A stretch of 64,000 bases of DNA, taken from assembly GCA_014529385.2 (NCBI GenBank), contig CM043966.1, forward strand, positions 85,778,087-85,842,086, in the 5' to 3' direction. Numbering within the stretch: position 1 is the stretch's first letter; each line of letters opens with the position of its first letter. Shown piece by piece: positions 11,491 through 22,889 of this stretch. Made by a program: the position numbers and the translations under genes. The notes below the pieces were generated by a model. The model was given only the letters and a program-made list of their open reading frames with translations, did no database searches and was not told the DNA's origin. Source of the stretch: Adiantum capillus-veneris (taxonomy: Eukaryota; Streptophyta; Polypodiopsida; Polypodiales; Pteridaceae).

Positions 11491-13600
11491 CTACCAAAAT
11501 GTCTTCCATTTGTTGAGAGCCTTCTTCCTTGGAGGTCTATAAAGCACTCTCAATGGTGCACTAGAACCCCCTTGATTCTCTCTCTGGATCAGACGGTAGA
11601 GAGCCTCCTGCTCAAGTTGGTCCTTGCGTACCGTCTTCATTTCTACCTCATAAGGTGTTAAGGCATTCCAGGTTTTTGTATCAAGATCATGCAACTTTCT
11701 TCTTCCTCTAATGAGTCTAGCCCTAGCCAACTTGTGACAATAAGAAGATATGCGAATCCAACCTTTAGGAAGTGGCTAGTTGCATTTAATTCTAGCTTCA
11801 AAGAGAATTTTAGCCATCTCTCTGTGATGTGGTTTAAAGGATTCTTTGTTTGCCAAGTCCTTCAATGGGATTTTTGAGGCCTCAACTGTGAGTTGAAGAA
11901 GTTCATTAGTGATCTTTTGTCGGATCTGAATGCACCACTGCCCCATTTTTAGCTTGAACTTTTGTAGGGCGTGTAACAGGTCATTCGTTAAATCCTTCTT
12001 CAAGGGCTTCCTCCAAGACATTGTTCCAAGCCGTCCATTCAATGACAACTCTCTCATACAGTACCTTAAATCATCACTATCTTGATATACTTTTGCTGGT
12101 CGATTGGCTCCATATATTTGGGGTATAATGTTGGAAGAACCTAGGGAGTTTAGCCTCTTTAGCACATAGAGCATACATGAGCACTAGAGAATCTAGAACG
12201 AATTTGATGAGGTTTAGGACTATCTGATTCTCCTATTGCATCATCTTTCTGGTAATGCAAACTAAATGAAAGAGGCTTAAAAGATTCATCTCTTTCTCTC
12301 TAAGGGTCATTCTGGTTCATGGGCCTCTGCTATCGGTGGCATTGCATTCCAAGAGTATCTTGACTTTGTCATTGAGAACTCCCCTTGCAATTTGCAGCTT
12401 GACCAGCATTTCCTTAATTTGAGTTTTGATATCTTTCATGCATATGTAGGTTGGCTTATTGTCCAATAGCATCTCTGGTTGTAATCCAAGACTCTTGATA
12501 TCAATAGTGGATGGGTCCTTGATGTGTGGGTTTATCATAACATTTTTAGTTGTGAGAAACCATGCAGGCACTTGATCCAAAACCTAGATACAACTGGGAT
12601 GAGGTGGCAATTGACAGACCTACTGATGATGATAGCTTATCAACTTCTAATCCTACAAGCAACATCTAGAACGTCTCCAGATTAGTATACACTGTCTCAT
12701 CATGGAGAAATTCTTGAATCTGAAGAGCCCTTTTCTTCCTAGCTTCTTGTTTAGTGTTAATAGAGTAGTAGTGTGATGTGGATCTGAATCAAAGTTAAAA
12801 TCGACCCTAATGCCTTTACCTTTGTCATGGAGCTGATTTACTGGCCTGTACTAAACAATGGTGTGTTGTGTCTCTAGCTGAATGGAACTAGAATTCATAT
12901 GCTCTTTATTTTGGGTTTTTCACTAGGTCTGTTGCTTTTGCTAGTGCTGATTTTGACCAGACTGGTTCTAATCCCTATGTTGATGTTGATTACTAGGTTG
13001 GCTATCTTGTTGGCTGTCTGGCTCAGCGTCAGTGTCTGTCTTGGTGTCCGCAAATTGCTAAGTTTGGAGGAGGTGGGAATTGGTCTGCATCATCATCATC
13101 ATCATCATCGTGGTCATTGTCATGTCCCACATAGACACCATCCTCCTGCTTCCGGTCGTCATCATCCTCTTACTCATCCTCATCAACATCCTAGTCCTTG
13201 ATGTATTCTTCCAGCACTTGGTTCACCAGATCTGTTGTGTACTGCTGCTTAGCTTTTTCTTCCAAGTCAAACTTCATGGACTTAACTAAATTTTGCAATT
13301 CCTCCATGTTGAGGGTAAGGTTGCCCTCAGTGTCAGCTATATCAAGCAAGGATTGATAAATATGTTTTTTCGTGATGGCCTGATTTAGAGTGTTATGATT
13401 TGCAAGTAGAAACTTCAAGGTTGTTTTCTTCTCATCCAACCTCCCTAGAGCTCTTCTTTTGTCTCAACTACTACTCGCTTCTCGTCCATTAGACATTTGT
13501 TGTCATTTTTGACTGTTCAATTTCTTTCTGATGTGAATCCATCATCCTTGCATCCTTATTGTGCTCCATATCATCGGATAGTGTAACATTTAATGGCCTA
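11491..13600 (-). pseudogene. Accessory ORF (aORF), inverted divergent copy
   Basis: Same order as the plus copy, read right to left. A Lys/Glu-rich helical segment (13,580-13,191) has H-I-Y-Q-S-L-L-D-I-A-D-T-E-G-N aligned with Y-I-Y-N-N-L-A-D-I-L-N-P-E-G-N of the plus copy. An acidic segment with a poly-Asp run follows (CAT repeats, 13,088-13,109). Then come blocks at 12,580-12,317, 12,174-11,776 (M-G-Q-W, L-L-Q-L-T-V-E) and 11,730-11,491. In the C-terminal block I count 27 of 40 identical residues with the plus copy. Several stops and frameshifts are present. Conservation of protein blocks despite DNA divergence indicates past selection on the protein. The last block ends in a basic tail (P-R-K-K-A-L-N-K-W-K). 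Confidence 0.6.
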
Positions 13601-13834
13601 GTAACTTGTGTGTAGCGGAAAATAGCATGAACATAGTGAGCATTTCATTAGAATAGATTCCTAATGAGCATAACAAGAGTGATTGGATGGAGAGAGCAAC
13701 AAAAAGCATAACACCTAGCTAGATAGGAAAAATACTTCAAAAGAGAGATAAATTAAGGTATTGACAACAATTAAGGACCTGATTTACATGGAGCCAGTCC
13801 CCCCACCAAAAGGCTTTGTATTATAGGTTTCCCC
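13601..13834. other. Short gene-free interval
   Basis: No gene or repeat was recognised between the inverted aORF and repeat R1b. Confidence 0.4.
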
Positions 13835-14287
13835 CATCAAGGGAGACATTTTACAATACAATTCTTTGTGTTCCTTCAATAACTACCTAGTGCAATGAAG
13901 ATGGAAGCTTCAAGCACTAAGAAAACACTTATAAAACACAACATCAATTCCCTCATGGCCTCAGACCCAAGACCTCACACACCTTCGAAGATGGTGAGAG
14001 CTAGCGGGGTATGAGAGTAGATTGAGAGGAAGAAGGAGTAGTCTTACGAGAAAGAAGTATATCTCCTCACATAATCACTCATAAAAAGCTTAGCATATCT
14101 TAGTAATTAGCATGGTAGAGGAGATGCGCATGCATTGAAGCTTGGCTCTTGGTTGGATTCGCATCACAAAGCCAAGAATTGTTGGTGTAGGCGTCCCTTC
14201 TCACAAGCTTGGAGTAGATGATGAGCTTTCCATTAAAGCTTGAGAAGGAGAGAGAGAGAGTCTTCTTGCTTCACACGTAAGATTGTG
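13835..14287 (+). repeat. Repeat R1, long copy (R1b)
   Basis: About 450 bases matching 34,522-34,963 with only scattered differences, from CATCAAGGGAGACATTTTAC to TAAGATTGTG. Its right edge abuts the truncated copia pol at 14,289. No protein is encoded. Confidence 0.85.
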
Positions 14288-14288
14288 A

Positions 14289-15530
14289 TGTGCATTGGCA
14301 GCTCATTTTGGTTGGGATGTACATCAAACAGACATTGTTACTGCTTTCTTGAATGGTGACATATTTGAGGAAGTTTATGTAACGCAGCTTCGCGGTTTTG
14401 TCATAAAAGGACAAGAGGACAAAGTGTGCAGATGTAAGAAGGCTTTGTATGGGTTGAAGAAATCTCCTTGTGCTTGGTATGAGAATGTTGACACTCATTT
14501 GGTGAAACGAGGCTTTCGTAATAACAGTCCAACAGAAAGCACATTGTATGTAAAGCGTGAGGATGATGTACTTCTCATTGTGGTTCTTTATGTCGATGAT
14601 TTGCTCATCACTGGACCAAATGAGAGACATATTGCTGAATTTAAGGCTGATTTGAATGCTACTTTCAAGATGAAAGATTGGGGGCTGTTGCATCATTACT
14701 TGGGTATACAGTTTAAGCAGTGTGATGGTGGTATTTCCTTGTGTCATAAAAGTTACATAGAGACATTGCTATGTAAGTTTGGACTTGAGGATTGTAAACC
14801 TACTGCCACTCCCATGGAAACAGGTTTGAAGTTGAGTCTACATGATGCTGGAGATCCTGCCGATGTCACTCTTTACCAAACTGCTATTGGATGCCTCATT
14901 TATGTATGCAACAAGAGGCCGGATATTCAGTTTGTAGTCTTACAGGTCAACAGATTTATGCATAGCGCAGGGTCTAAGCATTGGCAGGCTGTCAAGAGGA
15001 TTTTCCGCTACCTTAGTGTCACTTTACATCTTGGCTTGTTTTATCCCAAGGGGGGATCATTGCCGCCAGACTTACATGCTTTTTTGGACTCAGATTGGGC
15101 TGGTTGTTTTGACACGCGAGTGTCCACAAGTGGTTTTTGTTCATGTATATCATGGTTGAGCAAGAAGCAACCTACTGTGGCCACTTCGAGTTGTGAGGCT
15201 GAGTACAGGGCAGTCTTCACAGCTACGGTTGAGTGTGTATGGCTCAGATGCCTTATGGCTGATTTGGGTGTTGTACAGGACACTGCCAACACTATCGACA
15301 CTGACAGTCAGAGCGCATTGGCAGTTGCGAGGAACCCAGTTTTTAATGCTCGCACAAAGCACATTGAGGTGCATTACCATTATGTCAGGGAGAGGCTCTC
15401 AGCAGGAGAGATCAGCTTGGCTTATGTGCCAACACAGGACAACCTTGCAGATCTTTTCACAAAGGCATTGTCTCGTGAGAAGCTTGAAGCTTTCCGCAAA
15501 GCTTTGGGCTTACTCCCCTTTGTGGACTGA
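14289..15530 (+). CDS. Copia element G pol fragment: RT and RNase H, 5' truncated, open
   Basis: A single open frame of just over 410 codons to the TGA at 15,528. It starts inside the copia RT (A-A-H-F-G-W-D-V-H-Q-T-D, then T-A-F-L-N-G). The catalytic Y-V-D-D box lies at about 14,589, followed by L-H-H-Y-L-G-I-Q. RNase H shows D-S-D-W-A-G, S-S-C-E-A-E-Y and T-K-H-I-E-V-H-Y-H, and the C-terminus has D-L-F-T-K-A-L. A TGA lies immediately upstream (14,286-14,288), so there is no native start here. Gag, protease and integrase are absent. This is a truncated Ty1/copia copy that has stayed open, so it is relatively young or lucky, and is unlikely to be translated. Confidence 0.9.
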   Translation, partial: CALAAHFGWDVHQTDIVTAFLNGDIFEEVYVTQLRGFVIKGQEDKVCRCKKALYGLKKSPCAWYENVDTHLVKRGFRNNSPTESTLYVKREDDVLLIVVLYVDDLLITGPNERHIAEFKADLNATFKMKDWGLLHHYLGIQFKQCDGGISLCHKSYIETLLCKFGLEDCKPTATPMETGLKLSLHDAGDPADVTLYQTAIGCLIYVCNKRPDIQFVVLQVNRFMHSAGSKHWQAVKRIFRYLSVTLHLGLFYPKGGSLPPDLHAFLDSDWAGCFDTRVSTSGFCSCISWLSKKQPTVATSSCEAEYRAVFTATVECVWLRCLMADLGVVQDTANTIDTDSQSALAVARNPVFNARTKHIEVHYHYVRERLSAGEISLAYVPTQDNLADLFTKALSREKLEAFRKALGLLPFVD

Positions 15531-15592
15531 TCATGTCCTTAGGGCATGGCACTTCCCTTTACTCATGTGCCAGCTCTCGTTCACCGCATCAC

Positions 15593-15605
15593 TCCAGGGG
15601 GGATT
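15593..15605 (+). other. Polypurine tract of copia G
   Basis: CAGGGGGGATT immediately precedes the LTR start TGTTACC, the usual copia arrangement for plus-strand priming. Confidence 0.75.
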
Positions 15606-15832
15606 TGTTACCATATACATGTGGTAGTGATGTGTGTGAACACACTAGGACCACCGGGGCATTTTTTCCCTCTTTAGGAGGTTTTTTCCCCCGTGCATTG
15701 TATATACGCCCATCAGTCTAGGGCTATCAATCTTTCCATTGCACACTAAGTAATATACTCTCCATTGTGTGCCTTGAGCTTCCTTCGTCTTCTCCAAGCT
15801 GTGTGCGTTTCTCTGCAACCCTAATTCCAACA
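15606..15832 (+). mobile_element. 3' LTR of copia G
   Basis: 227 bases bounded by TGTT and AACA (perfect 4-bp inverted ends), directly after the polypurine tract. It includes a thymine-rich stretch and GTATATACG, a possible TATA element. No matching 5' LTR is present. The right edge joins the coding sequence of gypsy B without a gap. Confidence 0.8.
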
Positions 15833-16267
15833 GTCTTATAGTTGGTTCTTGAGGTGGCTCTCCTTTGTAAGGCTTTAGTGGGCTCACATGGAAAGCATTG
15901 TGTATGAGCCAATGACTGGGCAACTTGAGTTGATAGGCCATCTCATTGATTGGACTAAGAATCTGGAAGGGACCATAATACCTTTTTGCTAACTTAGCAT
16001 AATACTTTTGGTATCCTGTAGGATTCTTTCCCGTTGTGTGCCTTAATCGAGCCTTGGGAAATTTAAGTAAGACCCAATCATTTTCTTCAAAGTCTTGGGC
16101 TCTTCTGTGCTTATCAGTAGCAGCCTTTTGCCTTTGTTGTGAGATAGAGATAGCATCCTTAATCTTTTGGAAAGATTCGTGGAAGTATGTACAGTGTTAT
16201 TGTAAGCATACTCCACTAAGGGTAAGTACTTCTCCCATTGGGACCTTTGATCTACTTCAAATTTCAT
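15833..16267 (-). pseudogene. Gypsy B integrase C-terminal region
   Basis: The minus-strand frame shows W-E-K-Y-L-P-L-V-E-Y-A-Y-N-N (about 16,235-16,195) and later M-A-Y-Q-L-K-L-P-S-H-W and H-N-A-F-H-V-S-P-L-K-P-Y (15,941-15,850). These are the typical tail of chromovirus-like Ty3 integrases just before a chromodomain. Frames are interrupted. The end of the gene is cut where the copia G LTR abuts at 15,832. Confidence 0.8.
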
Positions 16268-17480
16268 AGGCTTTTAGTAGATCAAGAATTGTTAGGTTAG
16301 TTATTTCACTTTGGCCATCCGTTTGGGGGTGATAGGCCGAAGAAAAGTTTAGCCTTGTCCCTAAATTCTCAAAGAGACCCTTCCAAAAATTATTGGTCAT
16401 TCTAGGATCTCTATCCGACACTATGGACATTGGCAATCCATGGTACTTAAAGATTTGTGAGATGAAGAGGGTTGCCATTTGATGGGCTTTGATAGTCTTT
16501 TTGACAGGTATAAATTGAGCTTGTTTGCTGAACCTGTCTACTATCGTCCATATTCCCGTATTCCCATGGATAGACTTAGGAAATCCAAAAATAAAATCCA
16601 TGGATATGCTCTCCCATGGTGAATTTGGGATTGGCAAAGGTTGAAGCAATCCAGGTTGCTTCCCTCTATCAAACTTCATCTTTTGGCATCCCACACATTT
16701 AGAAATATACTCTTGTCTGTTTGCTTTCATGGCAAGGCAATAGAAATATGTTTCACTCCCTTTTAGGGCAGACTGAATCCCTCTATGCCCCGCATAAGGA
16801 GGATCATGAGATTCATACATTACTTTCTCATGTAGAGAGTCAGTAACGCATAGTCTATTGCCATAGAGAAGATAACCATCTTGTAAAGTAAATGGTTCCT
16901 CTTTCTTCCCTAATGCGAGGGCTGAAATCACATCTCTAAAATCGAGATCAATAGCATACTCATCTATCATAGAATATAGATCATTGTGAGTTGCTATGGA
17001 AACTGCATTCACTCTCGTCTCTCTTGAGAGTGCATCGGCTACTTGATTATGCTTGCCAGCAATGTGAGCAATATGAAAATGAAATTGCGAAAGGAAATTT
17101 GCACACCTCATTTGTTTTTCGGAGAGCTTGGTCTGCGTCATGAAGTACTTAAGGCTTTGGTGATCCATCCTCAGAATGAAAGGAGTCCCCAATAAATAGT
17201 GCTTCCATGAGTCTAAGGCATGTAGAACTACGAGGAGTTCCTTTTCATATATGCCTAGAGCTTGCTCAACAGGGTCGAGCCTTCGACTTTCATAGGCTAT
17301 GGCGTGCCCTTCTTGGAGTGGCTTGGAGCAAAACTGGTCCAAGACAATCACCACAAGCGTCACATTGGACCTCAAATGGCTTTTAGAGATCCGATAGTGT
17401 AAGCACAGGTTGAGAGATAAGCTTTTCTTTAAGCTTTTCCAAAGGATTGTTCTCCTTGGCAGACCATGTATATCTAGCAT
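16257..17480 (-). pseudogene. Gypsy B RNase H and integrase, long open segment
   Basis: An open stretch of about 400 codons. RNase H covers E-K-E-L-L-V-V-L-H-A-L and M-D-H-Q-S-L-K-Y-F. The integrase HHCC finger has H-D-P-P-Y-A-G-H and C-V-G-C-Q-K-M-K. The DDE core keeps all three acidic residues: S-M-D-F-I-F-G-F-P, V-S-D-R-D-P-R and D-G-Q-S-E. The first part of the segment overlaps the end of the RT frame, a sign of a frameshift near 17,400. It ends at a stop after the core. Confidence 0.85.
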
Positions 17481-18484
17481 TTTTCTTTGTTAGGTCATGT
17501 AATGGTCCTGCTACTATTAGTGAGAACTTTTCTATGAAGCGTCTATAGTATGCACACATACCTATAAAGCTTCTTGGTTCATGAAGATTCCTTGGATTAG
17601 GCCATCCTTTTATTACCTCTAACTTTGATGAATCCATTTGGATGCCATCTTGAGAGATAATGTGACCTAAATACTGAATCTCTTGCAAGAAAATTTCACT
17701 TTTCTTTCGATTAACATAAAGTTTATTCTTTCTTAAGACTTGAAATATTACCTGGAGGTATTGCTTGTGTTTGTCTAGTGAATTAGAGTAGATGATAATA
17801 TCATCAAAGAACACTCCAGTAAAGATTCGGTGAGGCCTGAATAGCTTCTCCAAAAGGCAAGCTAGAAGGCATGGCAATGTATTTGTAAAGACCAAACGTA
17901 GTGCGAATGAGGTCTTTACAATATCTTGATCAACTATCCTTATTTGATGGTAGCCACTTTTTAGGTCAATTCTACTAAAGTAGGTCGACCCTTGTAGCTT
18001 ATCAAATAGGTCTTCTACCCGTGGAATGGGAAACCTATTTTTGATAGTGACCCTATTTAGTGCTCTATAGTCGACACACATACGATATGTGCCGTCTTTC
18101 TTTTGCACTAATAACACGGGTGAGCAAAATGGAGATGAGCTAGGCCTAACCATGCCCTTCTCAACTAACTGATGCACTTGCTCTTCTTGTTGAGCTTGAG
18201 AAACTCTATAAGGAGGTTTATTAGGCGGTGAACTTCCTAGAAGAAGTTCAATTGCATGGTCATCATTGCCTTGTTTAGGAGGTAGTTCACAAGGGATGTC
18301 GTCAATAAAAACATCTTGAAATCCCTTGAGAAAATTGGATAACTCTAGTTCCTTGTGATTGTTTACATTTTCTTTTGCTGAAGCATTAGGTTCATTTGAG
18401 AATCTTTAACAAAAATCATGTACACGGAAATAGAGCTCTTCATTGACTTATTGAAAGCTTGCGTATGTATAATGGGTATGGTGT
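17383..18484 (-). pseudogene. Gypsy B reverse transcriptase
   Basis: RT fingers appear with Q-K-K-D-G-T-Y-R-M-C-V-D-Y-R-A-L-N and F-S-R-I-D-L-K-S-G-Y-H-Q-I-R. The catalytic box is F-F-D-D-I-I-I-Y-S (near 17,800), followed by Y-L-G-H-I-I-S and W-P-N-P-R-N-L. Between T-S-F-A-L and the F-D-D box the expected palm sequence is garbled by a frameshift and a small deletion. Upstream to 18,484 the pre-RT linker is readable with one or more stops. The reading resumes on the far side of element A at 29,491. Confidence 0.85.
18481..18484. other. Left target-site duplication of element A
   Basis: GTGT precedes the LTR start TGATAC; GTGTT follows the right LTR at 29,491. The duplication is 4 bp as written, or 5 bp if one T was lost on the left. 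Confidence 0.7.
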
Positions 18485-18808
18485 TGATACCAGATTAACC
18501 GCAATGCCCTCTAGTCACCGAGAGAAAGCTGAACTCAGTCGGCTTTCGGAGCCGTGACCGCGGAATCAACCCAGTGGGGGAGCATGAGGTAAAAACAAAA
18601 AAAAAAGTGTTTTCTTTTATTATGGCCGCCACCACTTCCCTCCTTGCTTGCACGCATGCAATAGGCTGCCGCGTTTCCCTTTGGCACTAGTCCCTCTCCT
18701 CCATTATCCCCTCTCTCCCCTCCATGATCACCACTCTCTCTCCCTCACACACTCTCTCTCCACCACACCCTCACTCGCTCTCTATGTAGGCAAGCCATAG
18801 GACACATT

Positions 18809-18833
18809 AATATATATATATATATATATATAT
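18809..18833. repeat. Microsatellite (TA)n
   Basis: About 12 TA units in the 5' LTR of A. The right LTR has only a trace (near 27,290), so the run expanded after insertion. Confidence 0.95.
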
Positions 18834-19413
18834 CTATAGTTCATCAACCCAGCGGGCTGCCATGCATGGGACAAGAGTCTCCCTCTATCTCTTTCATTAC
18901 ACACACACAAACACACAGACACACACACTCACACCTTCTTCAGTTCCTCCCTCTCTCGTTCTCAGCAAGATAATATCTCTCTCTCTCCCTCTCATTTGTC
19001 AACCACGGTGGCCCTCTATAGCCCCACTCTCTCCCTCACCCCCTCCCCCTCTCTCCCCCATCTCACACTCACCCCAAACCCTCTCTCTCCCTGGCCTGTT
19101 GACTCTCTCCCCCTCCCTCTCCCTGACCCATTGACTCTCTCTCCCTCTCTTATTTCTTGTCTCGCCAGGCAGCCCGCAAGGCGTAGAGTATTAATAACCT
19201 CTCTCTCTCTCTCTCATTCACACCCACACACACACGCCCATACACACACACACACATATCCCATCCCCCCATCCCCCCCTGCACCCCCTCAACCTCTCAC
19301 TCCCACCCTCTCTCTCTCTCCCACTCACGCTCTCTGTGTACCAACATGTAAAATTATAAAAATACATAATAAATATATTTCTCTCTCTCGTTCCCACACA
19401 AACACACTCTTGT

Positions 19414-19417
<4 letters not shown>

Positions 19418-19479
<62 letters not shown>

Positions 19480-19539
19480 CGCACACACTCTCACTCATGC
19501 CTATCTCACCCATCTTGTGCTCTCTTCTCGTACACACAT

Positions 19540-19602
<63 letters not shown>
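19418..19602. repeat. Microsatellite block (TC)n, (CA)n in the 5' LTR of A
   Basis: A (CT)n run to about 19,445 is followed by a (CA)n run to about 19,473, and a longer (CA)n run at 19,541-19,600. The same positions in the right LTR hold runs of different length. Confidence 0.95.
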
Positions 19603-19606
<4 letters not shown>

Positions 19607-20060
19607 TAATATGCCTACACACACACACACATTCAAAACGTACACTACACGCATATACGCACACACAAGAAGTAAAAAACCAAGAAGAACTTGACATCAA
19701 CGAAGAAGAAACACCAAAAGAACGAGAAGGTGACAACAGATTAAGAAGTGATGCTGAAGGCATGCCCCGGCCAGCCTTGAAATGGACGAACACGTAGCAT
19801 CATGCAACAAAACACCAATTCTGGCAGCATTAACCTCACACCAGCCACCCGAACCATCAACAAAACCCCTTGTAAATTCCCCGACCTCCACTCTTCTCTA
19901 ATAACCTACCCAACGGCTAGTGGATTGTAAGAAAACTCCCCATCCCACTCTTACCTCCCTTCTCTCCCCCTCTATCTCTCTCACTAGAGAGGCATCTAGA
20001 CTCTCTATAGCGACCAGTGGATATTTGCAAGGACCATTAGGTAAGGACCACCTCTCAGGC

Positions 20061-20070
20061 CTATATAAAG
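20061..20070 (+). promoter_or_regulatory. TATA box in the 5' LTR of A
   Basis: CTATATAAAG within AGGCCTATATAAAGAGGCC, identical in both LTRs and about 970 bases before the LTR end. It would drive the genomic RNA. Confidence 0.7.
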
Positions 20071-21039
20071 AGGCCTCCACTAAGCACAAAAGGAGAGAGA
20101 CACAAGTGAAGGAAGAACACACTAGAGGCACCACCCAAGCTCCATGCACTCTACATTCCATGCACCACTAAACACATAATGCACCTCCCAAGATAGGGAG
20201 CTCATGGTATCATGTTTTGCTGTAAGCATGGGAATTTTAGCATTGGCCACATCACAACCACCACCAAATCTCCACCCACACCATGGTTGATCTACTAGTT
20301 CATGACCACCCCATGCACATAAGGCACTCAATATCACCCCGCAAGGCAACATGAGCATGCTAGGATTGAATGCACCGACACCATGCTACCCCGGGTCACT
20401 CTCGATGCTAGTGATCGGTGTTGCTGGTGGCTGCATTGTCTTGATGTCTTCCTCAACTAACCTCTCGCTAACATGCTAACCCCGCTATCTCCAAATGTTT
20501 GCCATGCACCATATGGTACTCGCACTCCATCATGCATCCCTAGTGCCAAGAGCACGGTTGGTAACAGACAAGGCCACTGTTTGTAAGTATCATCATCATC
20601 AAATAAAGTGTACAATGCTATCATGATCTTTGAGTCCATTCTATCTTCTCCTTAGCTTTGTTTTTCCCATATCTGTGGGATGATTCATCTCTTGTACATC
20701 ACTCTACTTGTGCTTCATCACGTGTGCCACCATTAATTAATCATGCTCCATTCTGACCTTGTCACATACCTCTTTCGTACACACACTCCTGACTGTTGAC
20801 TAAGCATTTTCTATAAATTGTATGTTTGCTACATCATCATTTCATGTTGGCTACCTAGATGGCATCTCACTTTGCTACCTTAGGTCATCTATGTCTGCGT
20901 CCTAGCGCACTTATGCTAGGTGGTGCCCTCTCTATAGTATAGGATAACTCCTACCTCGAGATGATGCTTGGGGATGTTTAGGCTATGTGTGGTGTAGAGG
21001 ACACCCCATATGGTATGTCATTTTCGACTATTGTTTTCT

Positions 21040-21057
21040 TGGCGCCCCCACCGAGGA
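21040..21057 (+). other. Primer-binding site of element A
   Basis: TGGCGCCCCCACCGAGGA lies 6 bases after the LTR end. TGGCGCC is the usual start of Ty3-type sites; the precise tRNA is uncertain. Confidence 0.65.
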
Positions 21058-21109
21058 TCCTTTCATGAAACCCTTCAATTTACAAGACTAAAAACCCTAA
21101 CTTTTATGG

Positions 21110-22887
21110 ATGGATGAATGGTTAGCAAGTTTTGCTAGCTGGATGACAAAAAAAGTGGAGCTCCAAGCACAACTAGACGAACTTCGCATCTCCATAGAAG
21201 CTCGAGTGCCAGGCGTAACGGTAATAAATTTGCGATGGAAAAGTCAACCAGCACGTCAGACTCAGTGGATATACATAGGCCGTGTGCCAAGGAGAAGAAG
21301 GAGGAAATCAAGACCATATCCGCAACCTATGACCAACCCGCAACAACAAGATGGCGGGAGCTCTGCACAATAGAGAATCAACACTATTCTACTTTGAGAA
21401 TCGGGTAACTCAAGTCATTGAGGTAACTATCATAGTCATTTTCCAAGTCACATCTCATGCTGCAGCACAGATAACAAAAGCACATGCTCACGCTCTCACT
21501 AGAGAGACTAGGGATCTACTAAGCCTATTTCAGGAAAGGACACCACCCTCTCCCACAAGTTTGGACAGTGACTAAGCACCTCTAAACATCACATGAATCA
21601 GCACAACCTACCTCAAGGCAGATCACACATTCCAATACGAGTACGCTCAATCAAGGCAATACTGGACTGGAAGGCTCACTATCAGCACGTCATCAACACC
21701 ATGCTGGGTGGGGGGCGCTTCTTTGAGGTTCTGGTGTCAGATCAGCCATTTGTCCTACCTTCGATACAAGGCAATGTACCGTTTGAGATTTTAATCTATC
21801 TTCTAGTATAAAAAGGGTATAGATGCCTCCTTGTAAAGAAAAAAAAATCTTTTGATTGCAAGCTAACCAGTGTGTCTTTCTAGCTCTCTCTCTTAATAGT
21901 CATGGAAAGTGTAGCATTTCCAACAAATAAGGAAAAAAGGGGAGGATTTACTAACATATTTCTTAGATGATTTTGAAGTTGCATGTGTAGTAAGCAATAA
22001 AGATACATATGAATCCGAATCTTTAAGCATCTCATGAAGCTAGAAGCTAGGTCATGGTACAACGCACTTCCAAAAGCAACTAAGGATGACTAGGAGCCCT
22101 TAAAAATTGCTTTAAGGATGCACTTTGGGAGAGGTACCACTTCAGAGAAGCTGTGGGACAAGTTGAGAGACTTGAAGCAAGAGGGTCTATAAGAGTATGC
22201 CCCACCTATGAGTCCAAGTTTCTGGATTTGTGGGAGTGGTGGGTTGAGTCAATGGCAAGAGGGAAAGTTGCACCCGATTTCCTCAAAAAGGACCGGTTCA
22301 CGCATGGCTTGTGGTGGCTGCTCAAAGAGAAGGTGAAGGGTAGATTCCTGGCTACGTATGAGCTAGACGTGGAGATTTCTCGCCTTAAGAACAAGAAGCT
22401 GCGGATGAGAGCCAAAGAAACCGAGTCAATAAAAGCAGGAACGTCGTGCCGACAAACAACCACGACAACCACCATTCCTCCACCACCACCGGCTCTTCGG
22501 TTAAGAAATGACCAACAAGATATGTTGGCCCATATTACCGACCAACTACAAAATTTGTCTGTCCACTTGATACAGCAAGGAAGGAATCAAGAGAGAGATC
22601 AAGACCCACCCGGGGAGAGCACGACGACAAAACAGGGAGTATCACTACTACAATTGCGGAGAAGATGGCCACAGTATGTACTACTGCCCCAAACTTATAA
22701 TAGAAGAGGTAGGAGAAACCAGCTGTCACCCCCTAGAGAGAGAACATCTCCACCCCGAGCACCAGCCCCACCAACACAAATTCTACATCCACCCCATGCA
22801 CCACCACAAGCACCCATTCCAACTCTTCCACCGACACCACCATCTGATCGCCCTGTAAACATCATGAGGAGAAAGGAAAGGCTGTAG
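21110..22887 (+). pseudogene. Gag of element A, broken
   Basis: Readable pieces: 21,110-21,373 (ATG start, coiled-coil-like then Arg-rich), 21,593-21,811, and 22,090-22,887. The capsid block reads L-W-D-K-L-R-D-L-K-Q-E-G, a frame change, then F-L-D-L-W-E-W-W-V and F-L-K-K-D-R-F-T-H-G-L. A zinc knuckle lies at about 22,648-22,690 (Y-N-C-G-E-D-G-H-S-M-Y-Y-C) with its first cysteine changed to tyrosine. The C-terminal part is Pro/His-rich. Stops lie between 21,811 and 22,090. Confidence 0.75.
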
Positions 22888-22889
22888 TA

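Larger units (their letters stand above)
18485..21033 (+). mobile_element. 5' LTR of element A
   Basis: Starts TGATACCAGATTAACC and ends CGACTATTG (the partner ends TATCA). It contains a (TA)n run at 18,809-18,833, CT- and CA-rich arrays at 18,900-19,600, a TATA box at 20,061 and about 970 bases of R/U5. The sequence is collinear with the right LTR. Confidence 0.9.

Noticed and set aside
18862-19694. Long ORFs rich in His-Thr, Ser-Leu or Cys-Val dipeptides (also at 27,084-28,182, 42,129-42,557, 54,882-55,262, 62,697-63,083)
   Set aside because: They are translations of dinucleotide microsatellites within LTRs or intergenic DNA, open in all frames because the repeats lack stops.
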